A DNA stretch of 64,000 bases, taken from the NCBI RefSeq assembly GCF_900091625.1, contig NZ_FMIC01000002.1, forward strand, positions 868,001-932,000, given 5' to 3'. The notes below the pieces were generated by a model that was not told where the DNA came from, ran no database searches, and saw nothing but the letters and a program-made list of their open reading frames with translations. Below are positions 42,768 through 50,282 of the stretch, piece after piece. Position 1 is the stretch's first letter, and each line of letters begins with the position of its first letter. A program made the translations under genes and the position numbers. The stretch is from Micromonospora peucetia. Lineage in GTDB: Bacteria > Actinomycetota > Actinomycetes > Mycobacteriales > Micromonosporaceae.

Positions 42768-42972
42768 GCTCTACTGACGGGCGACCCTCTCCCGGCGTTT
42801 GGTCCGCCGCCGGGAAATCGCCAACGCTGCGGACGCTGTCGCGTCATTCAGCCAGACCTGAGGGGTGTGCCCCACTGCGGCGACAGTGGCCGGGCCGGCG
42901 CGGCGTGCAGACCGGCACCGCCGGCCGGTCGTGGCTGATCACCTCGGCCGATCACCAGGCCGGCCCATCGCC

Positions 42973-44703
42973 TCACGGCAACTTGGTCGCCTCTCGGCGG
43001 TGGGCACGCAGAGCGGCGGCGTCCGGACGGTCCGCCGGACGGGCCGGGAGGCGCAGTTCCTCACCGTGCCAGCTCGCGTAGTGCGCCGCCTCCGCCTTGA
43101 CCCGGACAAGGAGTTGCTCGTCGATCCAGATCAGGCCGCGGTCGAAGAGGTTGTGCACGTCGGCCCGGAGCAGCAGACCATTGGTCACCCTGTTCGTGGC
43201 CGGTCCGTCGTACGGCGAGATGTGGGCGGCCTGGAGGGCAGCCTCGGTGTCGCAGCCGGTGATCGCGCAGCGCCGCCCGTACGCCTCGATGAGCCTGCGC
43301 CGGAAGTCGGCCTGCCCCTGGCGGGCGGTGACCTCCGCGAGCCGTCGGCGACGCCCCTCCGGCAGGGCCTCGGGCTCCGGCGCGCTGCGCGCTTCCAACG
43401 CGTCTACGAGTCGGTCGACCTCCGTCGCACTCATCCCCCGCACACCACGCACCGACCCGGCGGACACGGGCACGTCCTCCCCGCTCTCGCGGAGATGCCG
43501 GGTCAGTTCGGCGTTCCACCGGATCGCCACCCGCCACTCCAGCCCGCTTTCGGTAGTCGACTGGTACGGGTCGTCCCACGCGACGCCCGCCGCGACGAGG
43601 CGGGCGGGTGGTTCGGTGGTGCACGCCCAGATCCGGTCTCCGGCGGCGATCTGGTGGTAGCCGGCGGAGAACTGCCAGTCGACCACCGCGTCGCTGTGGA
43701 AGTACTCCCAGACGTCGCGGTCCTCCCCCTTCGGGCTACCGCCCACGTTCACGGGGTAGATCCAGTCGGTGGGTTCGTGCCGGCCGAGCACCGCATCGGC
43801 GAGTTGCTGATTGTGTCCGCGAGCATGCAGGGTCCGCGACCGGAGCAGCGGTTCGGTGAGGGCACGGGCGGCGAGAACGACGCCTTCGTCCCCGAGTGCC
43901 GTGATCAGGTCGTCGACGCCACCGGCAAGGCACTCCTGGTCGGGCCCGGCATCGACGTAGTCAGACGGCCATCTGGTGATGGCGGGATGGGCCGCCCGGA
44001 AGCCTGTTGGCGTCCAGTGCCGGTCGAGCACCGCCTTGCGGACGACCATGAAGCCCTCGGCCCGGGCATCGGCGGCCGGCCCGGTCGGCTCGTGCAGCAC
44101 GAACGTCTCCATCGTCTTCATGGAGACCGCCGACAGTCGGGGCGGGTTCGTCCTGGTGCCAGGCAGGCAGGAAAGCGCCCAGTACTCCCGCTCGATGGTC
44201 GCCGCGTCCGGCACGACCGCGTCGAGGTAGGCCCGGTTGGCCGCCACCACGGAGTCGAAGTACGGGCCGTCGGCCAGCCGCTCGAAGCGGCTCGCCGCAC
44301 CCGTGGACGTGACCCGCTGCCCCGGCAACAGCTGGTTGAACGGTGGAGCGATCCGGGTGAGAAGGGCGTCCTTGAGCGCCTTCGGGTCATCCGTCTCCCG
44401 CCACCTGATCTCGCACCCGCCAAGCCACGCGGCGATCTCGGCTGTGGTCGCCGGCCGTCCGAATTCGCGGTCGAGCAGCTCACCGACCTGCTTGTGCAGC
44501 ACCGACGAGCCCCGGTTGCCCCGCAGGTGGGCCCCGAGTCGTTCCCGGAGGGTCCGCCCGGTCTCACCCACGTAGACAATCTCGCCGTCGAGGATGACGA
44601 CGTGTGCCCCTGGCGCGAGCGGCGCCTGGGCAACGGTGTCCCGGGTGAACGGTTGTGGGTCGGAGAACACGGCGAGCAGACCGTCGGGAGTGGAGTCCGG
44701 CAT
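42973..44703 (-). CDS. GIY-YIG / EVE-like / HNH fusion nuclease
   Basis: 576-residue protein with two nuclease domains. Residues 30-75 fit a GIY-YIG nuclease: GAHVVILDGEIVYVGETGRT, LRERLGAHL (Tyr44, Gly46, Arg50). The middle (about 320-425) has DRIWACTTEPPARLVAAGVA, then GLEWRVAIRWN, an EVE/PUA-like pattern of the kind that reads modified bases. The C-terminus (about 475-530) is an HNH domain: YGRRCAITGCDTEAALQAAH, ISPYDGPATNRVTNGLLLRA, DVHNLFDRGLI, with His494, Asn505-510 region and His517. EVE-HNH proteins are known modification-dependent restriction enzymes; the added GIY-YIG domain is notable. It stands alone. The start has no clear ribosome-binding site. Confidence 0.85.
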   Translation of the reverse strand: MPDSTPDGLLAVFSDPQPFTRDTVAQAPLAPGAHVVILDGEIVYVGETGRTLRERLGAHLRGNRGSSVLHKQVGELLDREFGRPATTAEIAAWLGGCEIRWRETDDPKALKDALLTRIAPPFNQLLPGQRVTSTGAASRFERLADGPYFDSVVAANRAYLDAVVPDAATIEREYWALSCLPGTRTNPPRLSAVSMKTMETFVLHEPTGPAADARAEGFMVVRKAVLDRHWTPTGFRAAHPAITRWPSDYVDAGPDQECLAGGVDDLITALGDEGVVLAARALTEPLLRSRTLHARGHNQQLADAVLGRHEPTDWIYPVNVGGSPKGEDRDVWEYFHSDAVVDWQFSAGYHQIAAGDRIWACTTEPPARLVAAGVAWDDPYQSTTESGLEWRVAIRWNAELTRHLRESGEDVPVSAGSVRGVRGMSATEVDRLVDALEARSAPEPEALPEGRRRRLAEVTARQGQADFRRRLIEAYGRRCAITGCDTEAALQAAHISPYDGPATNRVTNGLLLRADVHNLFDRGLIWIDEQLLVRVKAEAAHYASWHGEELRLPARPADRPDAAALRAHRREATKLP

Positions 44704-44825
44704 CCCGGGAGGCTACCGACGCCGACGCCTCTGCGTGGTCCTGCCGGGGCCGTCCCGGGGGCGATCTGGTGCGGCACCGAGAGCTTCCGCAGGTCGCCGA
44801 GTTCGACCCGGTCCGGTAGCCACCG

Positions 44826-44886
44826 GTTGATCAAGAGGTTTGCGCCAGTATTCCGGTTCCGGGCTGACGCAAACCTCTTGATCAAC
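44826..44886. repeat. 19-base perfect inverted repeat, AT-containing
   Basis: GTTGATCAAGAGGTTTGCG (44826-44844) and its exact complement (44868-44886) are separated by 23 bases. It lies between the end of a minus-strand gene (44895) and the start of the fusion nuclease gene (44703), so it may terminate the former. Its sequence, not GC-rich like the other hairpins here, resembles a repeated palindrome that I recall from Micromonospora genomes. Confidence 0.75.
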
Positions 44887-44894
44887 GCGTATGG

Positions 44895-45728
44895 TCAGCC
44901 GATGCGCTGGCGGGGGCGGGTCAGGGCGAAGCCGACCACACCCGCGACGGCGGCCAGGATGCCGCCCGCGATGGTCCAGTACCAGCGGGACGACAGACCC
45001 GGCCACCGAACCCAGTCGAACCAGCCGTCCTCCTCGTCACCGGCCGCCGCCGGGTGCGGAGTGCTGGCGGTCGGATCGTCGACGAGCACCTTGCCCGGGT
45101 TCACCGCCGGGACCAGGGGCTCCTTCAGATCGCCGCCCTCCGGCTTGGTGTCGCCGTCGGACTCCACCCCGACGAGCAGGCTCACCTCGATCGGCAGGCC
45201 CAGCTCCTGCTCCGGCAACTCGATGCCGGACAGCCGGACGTAGTAGGTGCCCGGCAACGGGTCACCCGACCACGGCTCGGCCCACGAGCGCACCTGGCGC
45301 AGCTCGCAGTCGAGGTCGACGGTGGCGACACTCTTCGACGCCACCGGGGTCTGCGCCCCCGCGACACACGCCTGCCGGCGGCGCAGCCCGTCGAAGACCT
45401 CGACCGTCCAGGTGGAGTCGCCCTTCCGGCTCGCCGCAGCGGGCAGCGACACGGTGGCCGCCACGTGATGGGTGTCCCCCGCCGCAGCCGTGAACGACCA
45501 GTACAGGTAGTCGCCCACGGAGGCACCGACCCGTACCGGCTGGCCGGGACTGATCCCGGCGGCGGTGAGGAACGAGGTGCCGGCCTTGTTGATGGTGGCG
45601 GCCCCCGGTGACGGGGTGGGCGTCTGCGCGCTGGCGGCGGCCGGCAGCGCGACGGCGATACCGGTGGCGGCAAGCAGCACCGCCGCCCGCCGGGCCGGGA
45701 TCAGGGCCGGAGCCTTCCGCATCGTCAT
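44895..45728 (-). CDS. Secreted, C-terminally membrane-anchored protein coupled to VWA protein
   Basis: 277-residue protein. A Sec signal peptide occupies residues 1-33 (ends ASA). An extracytoplasmic beta-rich region follows with PGQPVRVGASVGDYLYWSFT, and a Cys pair (RRRQACVAG and VDLDCEL). A C-terminal transmembrane helix (YWTIAGGILAAVAGVVGFAL) is followed by basic residues. The ATG at 45728 overlaps the stop of the VWA gene (ATGA). The repeated phrase PGTYYVRLSGIELPEQ recalls pre-peptidase-like beta-sandwich domains. It likely forms a surface complex with the VWA protein. No enzymatic motif is visible. Confidence 0.78.
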   Translation of the reverse strand: MTMRKAPALIPARRAAVLLAATGIAVALPAAASAQTPTPSPGAATINKAGTSFLTAAGISPGQPVRVGASVGDYLYWSFTAAAGDTHHVAATVSLPAAASRKGDSTWTVEVFDGLRRRQACVAGAQTPVASKSVATVDLDCELRQVRSWAEPWSGDPLPGTYYVRLSGIELPEQELGLPIEVSLLVGVESDGDTKPEGGDLKEPLVPAVNPGKVLVDDPTASTPHPAAAGDEEDGWFDWVRWPGLSSRWYWTIAGGILAAVAGVVGFALTRPRQRIG

Positions 45729-47035
45729 CGGGTCCTCCAGACCGCTACCCACCAACGGGTCAGCCAACCAACGATCAACCCACTGAGCAGACCCGCGAGG
45801 GTCAGTACGCCCAACAGCACCCAACCTCGACCGAGACCCGGACTGTTCGGAGCGGGCGACGCGTCGACCACGTCGATGGTCAGTTCGAGCGGCATGCCCG
45901 GAGCCTGACCGGCACCCGCCTTGGCGGAGAAGGAGTTGCTGACCACCAGGCAGACGACGGTGGGCTCGGGAGCCTTCTCGGTCGAGTCCGTGAAGATGCC
46001 GCCCTTGTCGTCGTCCTCCGCCTCCTCGTCGTCGTCGGCCGCCCCCGACCAGCGCAGGCCGGTCGACAGCACGTCGGTACGACCGCTGCCAGCGTCGTTG
46101 CCTCGGACCAGTTCCCGCCCGTCGGTGGCGGTGGCCCGCAGTAGTACGCCGTAGTCCCGGTTCAACGGCCGGTCCAGGCCGATGCTCACCGAGGCCCGCA
46201 GCTCCTGCCCCGGCTGGACCGGGATCCGGTACCACCGGTGCTCCTCGAACCGCTCCCGGTCGGTGTAGACACCGGGGGTGAGCACGGGCGCCTTGGCACA
46301 GACGTCGGTGCCGGCCACCTTCGCCGGGGTCCTGGTGTGGGTGTCCTTGGCCCGTTCCACGATCTGCTTGATCCGCCGGGTCAGGTCGTCCTTGCTCTGT
46401 GCGGAGGTGTACGTCCCGCCGGTCGCCGAGGCGATGCAGACGAGCTGCTTGCGTACCTTCTCGTCCGGGATGAGGCCGAGCGTGTCGACCACCAGGTGGG
46501 TGCCCTGGGCGGCCAGTTCCCGGGCCACCTCGCAGGGGTCCGGCGGCGCGCAGGTGTCCTCGCCGTCGGTGATGAGCACGATACGCCGGGTGGTCTCGCC
46601 GGAGCCGAGGTCCTTGGCCGCCTCGCGCAGGGCCAACCCGACCGGGGTGAAGCCGGTCGGACGCAGGGTGGCGATGGCGTTCTTGGCCTTCACCCGGTCG
46701 ACCGGGCCAACCGGTACGAGCTGCTGGGTGTCCTGGCAGCCGACCTTCTTGTCGTCGCCACCGTAGGTGGCGCCGAGGACGCGGATGCCGAGATCCGTCG
46801 TCTCGGGCAGCGCGTCCACGACGTCGTTGAACGCCTCCTGGGCAACCGCTATCCGGGTACGCCCGCCGATGTCCTTGGCGCGCATCGAACCACTGACGTC
46901 GAGCACGAGCTCCACTTTGGGCGGTTCGACGGGTTCGGTCTCGTGCTCGTCGGCGTAGGCGGGGGGCACGCCCAGTGTCGAGAAGGCGGCCAACAGTCCT
47001 AACAGGACTATCGGGAGCCGTCGTTTGATGATCAC
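45725..47035 (-). CDS. Secreted von Willebrand factor A-domain protein, membrane-anchored
   Basis: 436-residue surface protein. The signal peptide spans residues 1-28 (ending AYA). A VWA domain follows at about 40-220 with a complete MIDAS: DVSGSM (Asp46, Ser48, Ser50), a downstream Thr in GFTPVGLAL and ITDGEDTCAPP. A beta-rich region (about 240-395) and one C-terminal helix (GWVLLGVLTLAGLLSGLIVG) follow. GTG at 47035 has AGGATCGG upstream; extension to 47095 is not protein-like. It overlaps the next gene (ATGA). The VWA would hold a divalent ion and bind a protein partner outside the membrane. Confidence 0.88.
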   Translation of the reverse strand: MIIKRRLPIVLLGLLAAFSTLGVPPAYADEHETEPVEPPKVELVLDVSGSMRAKDIGGRTRIAVAQEAFNDVVDALPETTDLGIRVLGATYGGDDKKVGCQDTQQLVPVGPVDRVKAKNAIATLRPTGFTPVGLALREAAKDLGSGETTRRIVLITDGEDTCAPPDPCEVARELAAQGTHLVVDTLGLIPDEKVRKQLVCIASATGGTYTSAQSKDDLTRRIKQIVERAKDTHTRTPAKVAGTDVCAKAPVLTPGVYTDRERFEEHRWYRIPVQPGQELRASVSIGLDRPLNRDYGVLLRATATDGRELVRGNDAGSGRTDVLSTGLRWSGAADDDEEAEDDDKGGIFTDSTEKAPEPTVVCLVVSNSFSAKAGAGQAPGMPLELTIDVVDASPAPNSPGLGRGWVLLGVLTLAGLLSGLIVGWLTRWWVAVWRTR

Positions 47036-47095
47036 GGCGCCGATCCTAGTGATCGCCACATTCGTGGCTGATCGGGCGGCATCAACGCCCTCCAC

Positions 47096-47371
47096 TCAGG
47101 ACCATTCGGTCTGCCGGGCCTGCGAGCGCTCTTCGGTGTGCCGGGTCTGCCAGGTGCGCAGCGCCTCCTTGATGCGGTGGTTCTCGTCGCGGGTGAGGTC
47201 GAGCTGGCGGCTGCGGTCGCGCAACTCGTGGGCGAGGCGGCACAGCAGGGCGTCGACCTCGTCGACCCGGTAGCCGCGCCGGCCGAGCGACGTACGCGGC
47301 AGCGTGACGTCGAGGACCCGGTCCGGGGTGAGCGGGCCGGGCAGGGCGTGCCGGCTGCGGTAGACGGCCAT
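47096..47371 (-). CDS. DivIVA-domain protein
   Basis: 91-residue protein with a DivIVA N-terminal domain: TPDRVLDVTLPRTSLGRRGY, then RVDEVDALLCRLAHELRDRS, the F/L-rich pattern that targets curved membrane, followed by a short coiled coil. It is much shorter than polar-growth DivIVA (Wag31) and lacks the long coiled-coil tail. The ATG overlaps the stop of the globin-reductase gene (TGATG), making it the last gene of the globin operon. Its role there is unknown; recruitment to membrane or septum is a guess. Confidence 0.85.
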   Translation of the reverse strand: MAVYRSRHALPGPLTPDRVLDVTLPRTSLGRRGYRVDEVDALLCRLAHELRDRSRQLDLTRDENHRIKEALRTWQTRHTEERSQARQTEWS

Positions 47372-48453
47372 CAGGGCACCATCTCCGCCGGCAGGTGGAT
47401 ATGGTCGGCGGGCACCCCGGCGGCGAGCAGCCGCAGTCGCGCGCCGGCCAGCATCGGTGGCGGGCCGCAGACGTAAACGTCATCCTCAGGGCGGTGGTGG
47501 TCGAGGGCGATGGTGAGGGCGTCGCCCTGCTCGGCGGGCTCGGCGCCGGGGTCGTGGCTGAAGGCCGGTATGACGGTCAGCCAGTCGTGGGCGCGCTGGA
47601 GCTTGTCGAGGCTGGGCGCGTCGTGCAGGTCCGCGAAGGTGCGCGCGCCGACGACCAGGGTCACCCGTCGGCCGTCGGGCGCGGCGGCAACCTGCTCGAC
47701 CAGGGCGCGTAGCGGCGCCAGGCCGGTGCCACCGGCAACGAGCAGCAGGTCTCTCTGCGCGGACGCGTCCAGGCGCAGGCCGGCGTCGCTCGGTGGGCCG
47801 AGCCAGAGCAGTTCGCCGGGGCGCACGTCGTGGACGAGGCGGTGGGCGACGGCGCCGGCGGCGATGGCGCGGACGTGCAGCTCGACGGTGCCGTCCGGGC
47901 ACGGGGCGTTGGCCGGGGAGAGCCAGCGCCAACGGCCGGGCCGGTGCGGCGTGCAGACGGGGACCGCCTGACCGGGCTGGTGGGGCAGGCGCTGCCAGGG
48001 GCGTACGGTCAGGATCGCGATGGTGTCGCACGGCTGGTCGTGGCCGATCACCTTGGCGGGCCACCAGGCCGGCCCGTCGCCGGCTCGGGTGGCGGCGCGG
48101 CGCACGGGTTCGGCGGCGCGGCGGCCGGCGCGCTCCCAGGCGTCGGTGAGCTGCGGCATCCACAGTGGGCGGGCGTGCCGGGCGACCGCGGCGAGCAGCG
48201 CGTCGCCGATGGTCGCGGCGTGCGGCAGCAGGTCGTGCCGGCGGTACGCGCGGCCGAGCACGGCCAGCAGCGCCGCCCGCCCGGCGGGATCGTCGCCGCC
48301 GACCGTGAGGCGACCGAGCGCGGCGAAGAGCAGCGACGCGTCCCGTTCGGGGAGCAGGCCGGGGCGGCGGTCCTCCAGGGTGCACCAGAAGTCGTCCGCG
48401 CCCTTGTCGACGGCCTTGTCGACGGCCGCTTCCCAGGCGGCGACGATGTTCAC
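47371..48453 (-). CDS. Globin-FAD/NAD reductase, flavohemoglobin-like
   Basis: 360-residue two-part protein. Residues 1-120 are a globin: FWCTLEDRRPGLLPERDASL, then LGRAYRRHDLLPHAATIGDA, in which His73 occupies the proximal (F8) position. The C-terminal part is a ferredoxin-reductase-like module with KVIGHDQPCDTIAILTVRPW for the FAD strand, DLLLVAGGTGLAPLRALVEQ for NAD(P)H, and DDVYVCGPPPML. This matches actinobacterial flavohemoglobin-like oxidoreductases used in NO or redox stress. GTG at 48453 overlaps the upstream truncated-globin gene (GTGA). Distal residues cannot be judged confidently. Confidence 0.88.
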   Translation of the reverse strand: MNIVAAWEAAVDKAVDKGADDFWCTLEDRRPGLLPERDASLLFAALGRLTVGGDDPAGRAALLAVLGRAYRRHDLLPHAATIGDALLAAVARHARPLWMPQLTDAWERAGRRAAEPVRRAATRAGDGPAWWPAKVIGHDQPCDTIAILTVRPWQRLPHQPGQAVPVCTPHRPGRWRWLSPANAPCPDGTVELHVRAIAAGAVAHRLVHDVRPGELLWLGPPSDAGLRLDASAQRDLLLVAGGTGLAPLRALVEQVAAAPDGRRVTLVVGARTFADLHDAPSLDKLQRAHDWLTVIPAFSHDPGAEPAEQGDALTIALDHHRPEDDVYVCGPPPMLAGARLRLLAAGVPADHIHLPAEMVP

Positions 48454-48743
48454 GCGCCCACTTCCCCGGCGAAGGCCCGCCGGGCGCGGGCGATTCGATC
48501 GTCCGGCACGTCGAGCGCCCAGAGCACCCCGGCCAGGTAGTCGACGATGCGCCGGTGCTGTTCCTCCGACAGGCCGAACCCGCGCCACGGATCCGTCGTC
48601 GGCTGGCCTTCGAGGGCCGCGGCGAGGCCCGCCGCCAGGTGCGCGCCGAGCCGCTCCAGGTCGACCCCGATGAGGTACGGCGACAGTTCCGCGTCCGCCA
48701 CCACGAGGCGCAGCCACTGGCCGACCGCCTCCTGCGCGGTCAT
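48450..48743 (-). CDS. Truncated-hemoglobin-like protein lacking the heme-ligand segment
   Basis: 97-residue protein resembling group I truncated hemoglobin: VGQWLRLVVADAELSPYLIG, VDLERLGAHLAAGLAAALEG match the E and preceding helices, and LSEEQHRRIVDYLAGVLWAL, DVPDDRIARARRAF match helices G-H. Between them a family member would have GRxLxxAHxGLGI carrying the proximal histidine. Here only QPTTDPWRGFGLS remains, so the heme-ligating His is missing. It may be a heme-free structural or sensory relative. ATG at 48743 overlaps the stop of the small gene upstream (ATGA), and its own stop overlaps the reductase start (GTGA). Confidence 0.75.
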   Translation of the reverse strand: MTAQEAVGQWLRLVVADAELSPYLIGVDLERLGAHLAAGLAAALEGQPTTDPWRGFGLSEEQHRRIVDYLAGVLWALDVPDDRIARARRAFAGEVGA

Positions 48744-48967
48744 ACCCAGCCACCCTGCTCGACCTGGGCTTCCGTGAGGCCGGCTGCCTCCAGGGTGGCG
48801 CGGCCCCAGCGGGCGAGGCGGCAGGGGTACGGGACGCGCTCGCTGCGGCACAGCTCGCCCTGCGGCCAGCTCTCGGGCACGTGGATGCGCACCGCCTGAA
48901 CGGCGATGGCGAAATCCTCGTCGGTAACCGGTGTGAGTACCGGAAAGTCGTCGATCAGAGTGGGCAC
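48740..48967 (-). CDS. Small protein with CRxxxxPxPCRLxRWG motif (paralogue of 2856-3182)
   Basis: 75-residue protein with the core AVQAVRIHVPESWPQGELCR, then PYPCRLARWGRATLEAAGL, the same Cys-x9-Cys-Arg-Leu arrangement as the gene at 2856-3182. It lacks that protein's N- and C-terminal extensions, so this is the minimal form. GTG at 48967 follows AAGGAG at ideal spacing. It starts a four-gene operon in which every junction overlaps (small protein, truncated globin, globin reductase, DivIVA-domain protein). That placement suggests the family works with heme/redox proteins, perhaps binding metal through its two cysteines. Confidence 0.78.
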   Translation of the reverse strand: MPTLIDDFPVLTPVTDEDFAIAVQAVRIHVPESWPQGELCRSERVPYPCRLARWGRATLEAAGLTEAQVEQGGWV

Positions 48968-48990
48968 GCCAGCTCCTTGCGTGGTGTGTA

Positions 48991-49041
48991 AGGAGGGTGC
49001 CCTTGTTAACGGATCCGGTAGAGGAAGGGCCCCTTGCTCAC
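48991..49041. repeat. Two imperfect 20-base direct repeats in the divergent spacer
   Basis: AGGAGGGTGCCCTTGTTAAC (48991-49010) and AGGAAGGGCCCCTTGCTCAC (49022-49041) match at 15 of 20 positions and each has an internal near-palindrome. They lie between the globin operon and the HTH regulator. This could be an operator pair or a common Micromonospora repeat; I recall similar sequences in that genus. Confidence 0.5.
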
Positions 49042-49223
49042 AGGTGGAGTGGCGCCGGAGCGGGCGGGAGCGGAGTTGTGCCGTTCGGGGATCGACGCAA
49101 CTCCGGAGCCAGCACCCGCCCCGGGCCATGCGTTCACCCTTTCGGAGCTGCGGGAAGACCAGAATGACCACGCACTGCACCTGGCCGGTAACTGCGCTGC
49201 ACCTGCTGCCGGTAAGGTGCACG

Positions 49224-50282
49224 ATGACCGATCTCGACATGATCGAAGGCGGCACGATGACGCCCGTGCAGCGATGGACCGGCCGTGAGACGAAAACACT
49301 CCGCTACGCGCTTCGCATGAGCATCCGTGACTTCGCCGTGCACCTGGGCGTGGCACAACGGACCGTTTCGAAGTGGGAAGCCGGCGGGGAGAGCGTGAAC
49401 CCCCGTCCTGAAATGCAGGCAGCCCTGGACACCGCCCTCGCCCAGGCTGCTGACGAGGCGCAGCGCCGATTTGCCTCGGCGCTACATCAGGCGAAACCGA
49501 CGGCCCCAGACTCCGTTGGCGGGCTCGACCTTGGGGCCGCCGCGCGTCAGCAGGTTGCGCGGACTCGTCAGGCCCTCGGTCTGAGCGTCGGAGACTTCGC
49601 CGCCGTGCTGGCCCGAACGTTGACGTGGCGGCCCACCGGTGACGACGTCACCAACTGGGAGACGAGCACGGTCCCACCCGGGGACGTCGTACTCGCGCTA
49701 TCCGCGATTCTCGACCCGTCCGCCGCAGCCGGCGAGGGCACGGACCGGTTCGGTGACCTCGTCGCCGTCCACCCGAACCGGTCCGAGTTCTCCACCGACC
49801 TGCCGCCCGACCAACTGCTCGGCGGCGCGAGGACTGTGCGTGCCGTTGGCCTGTCGCTCAACCTGCTGGCGCAGGGTTACCCGGATCGCCGCTGGCACGA
49901 CCTGGTCGAGGCCGGTGCGCACGTCCGCCTTCTGTTCCTCGACCCGGCTGGTCAGGCTGTCCAGGCACGCGAGGTGGAGGAAGGCTTTCCGGCGGGGCAG
50001 CTCTCTGGGCTGACGAAGCTCAACATAGAGACCCTCATGCGCGTGCGCGACCGGCTGCCCGATGGGCTCCAGGAACGCATGGAGATGGCCGTCTACGACG
50101 ACACGTTGCGCTTCAACGTGGTTTTGGTTGACGATCTCTGCGTCGCTCAGCCGTACCTGGCAGAGAGCCGCGGGGTCGACTCCCCCACGTTCGTCGTCAG
50201 GCGCAGACAGGCTCGCGGTGGGCTGTATCCCGTGTTCGAACAGTACTTCGAGACGGAGTGGCGACGGGGGCAACAGTTGTGA
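49224..50282 (+). CDS. XRE-family regulator with DUF5919-like C-terminal domain
   Basis: 352-residue regulator. Residues about 18-60 form a helix-turn-helix (TLRYALRMSIRDFAVHLGVA, QRTVSKWEAGG), and a second HTH-like segment lies near 110-160 (RTRQALGLSVGDFAAVLART). The C-terminal half (about 200-352) has DLPPDQLLGGARTVRAVGLS, LNLL, then VRLLFLDPAGQAVQAREVEE and MAVYDDTLRFNVVLVDD, the DUF5919 pattern. ATG at 49224 follows AAGGTG; in-frame ATGs at 49239 and 49257 are alternatives. Its stop overlaps the phosphatase GTG (GTGA). Its role is probably transcription control of this pair or of the divergent globin operon. Confidence 0.85.
   Translation: MTDLDMIEGGTMTPVQRWTGRETKTLRYALRMSIRDFAVHLGVAQRTVSKWEAGGESVNPRPEMQAALDTALAQAADEAQRRFASALHQAKPTAPDSVGGLDLGAAARQQVARTRQALGLSVGDFAAVLARTLTWRPTGDDVTNWETSTVPPGDVVLALSAILDPSAAAGEGTDRFGDLVAVHPNRSEFSTDLPPDQLLGGARTVRAVGLSLNLLAQGYPDRRWHDLVEAGAHVRLLFLDPAGQAVQAREVEEGFPAGQLSGLTKLNIETLMRVRDRLPDGLQERMEMAVYDDTLRFNVVLVDDLCVAQPYLAESRGVDSPTFVVRRRQARGGLYPVFEQYFETEWRRGQQL

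Noticed and set aside
42865..45243. A 792-codon plus-strand frame opposite the fusion nuclease
   Set aside because: Low-complexity composition; the minus strand encodes recognisable nuclease motifs.
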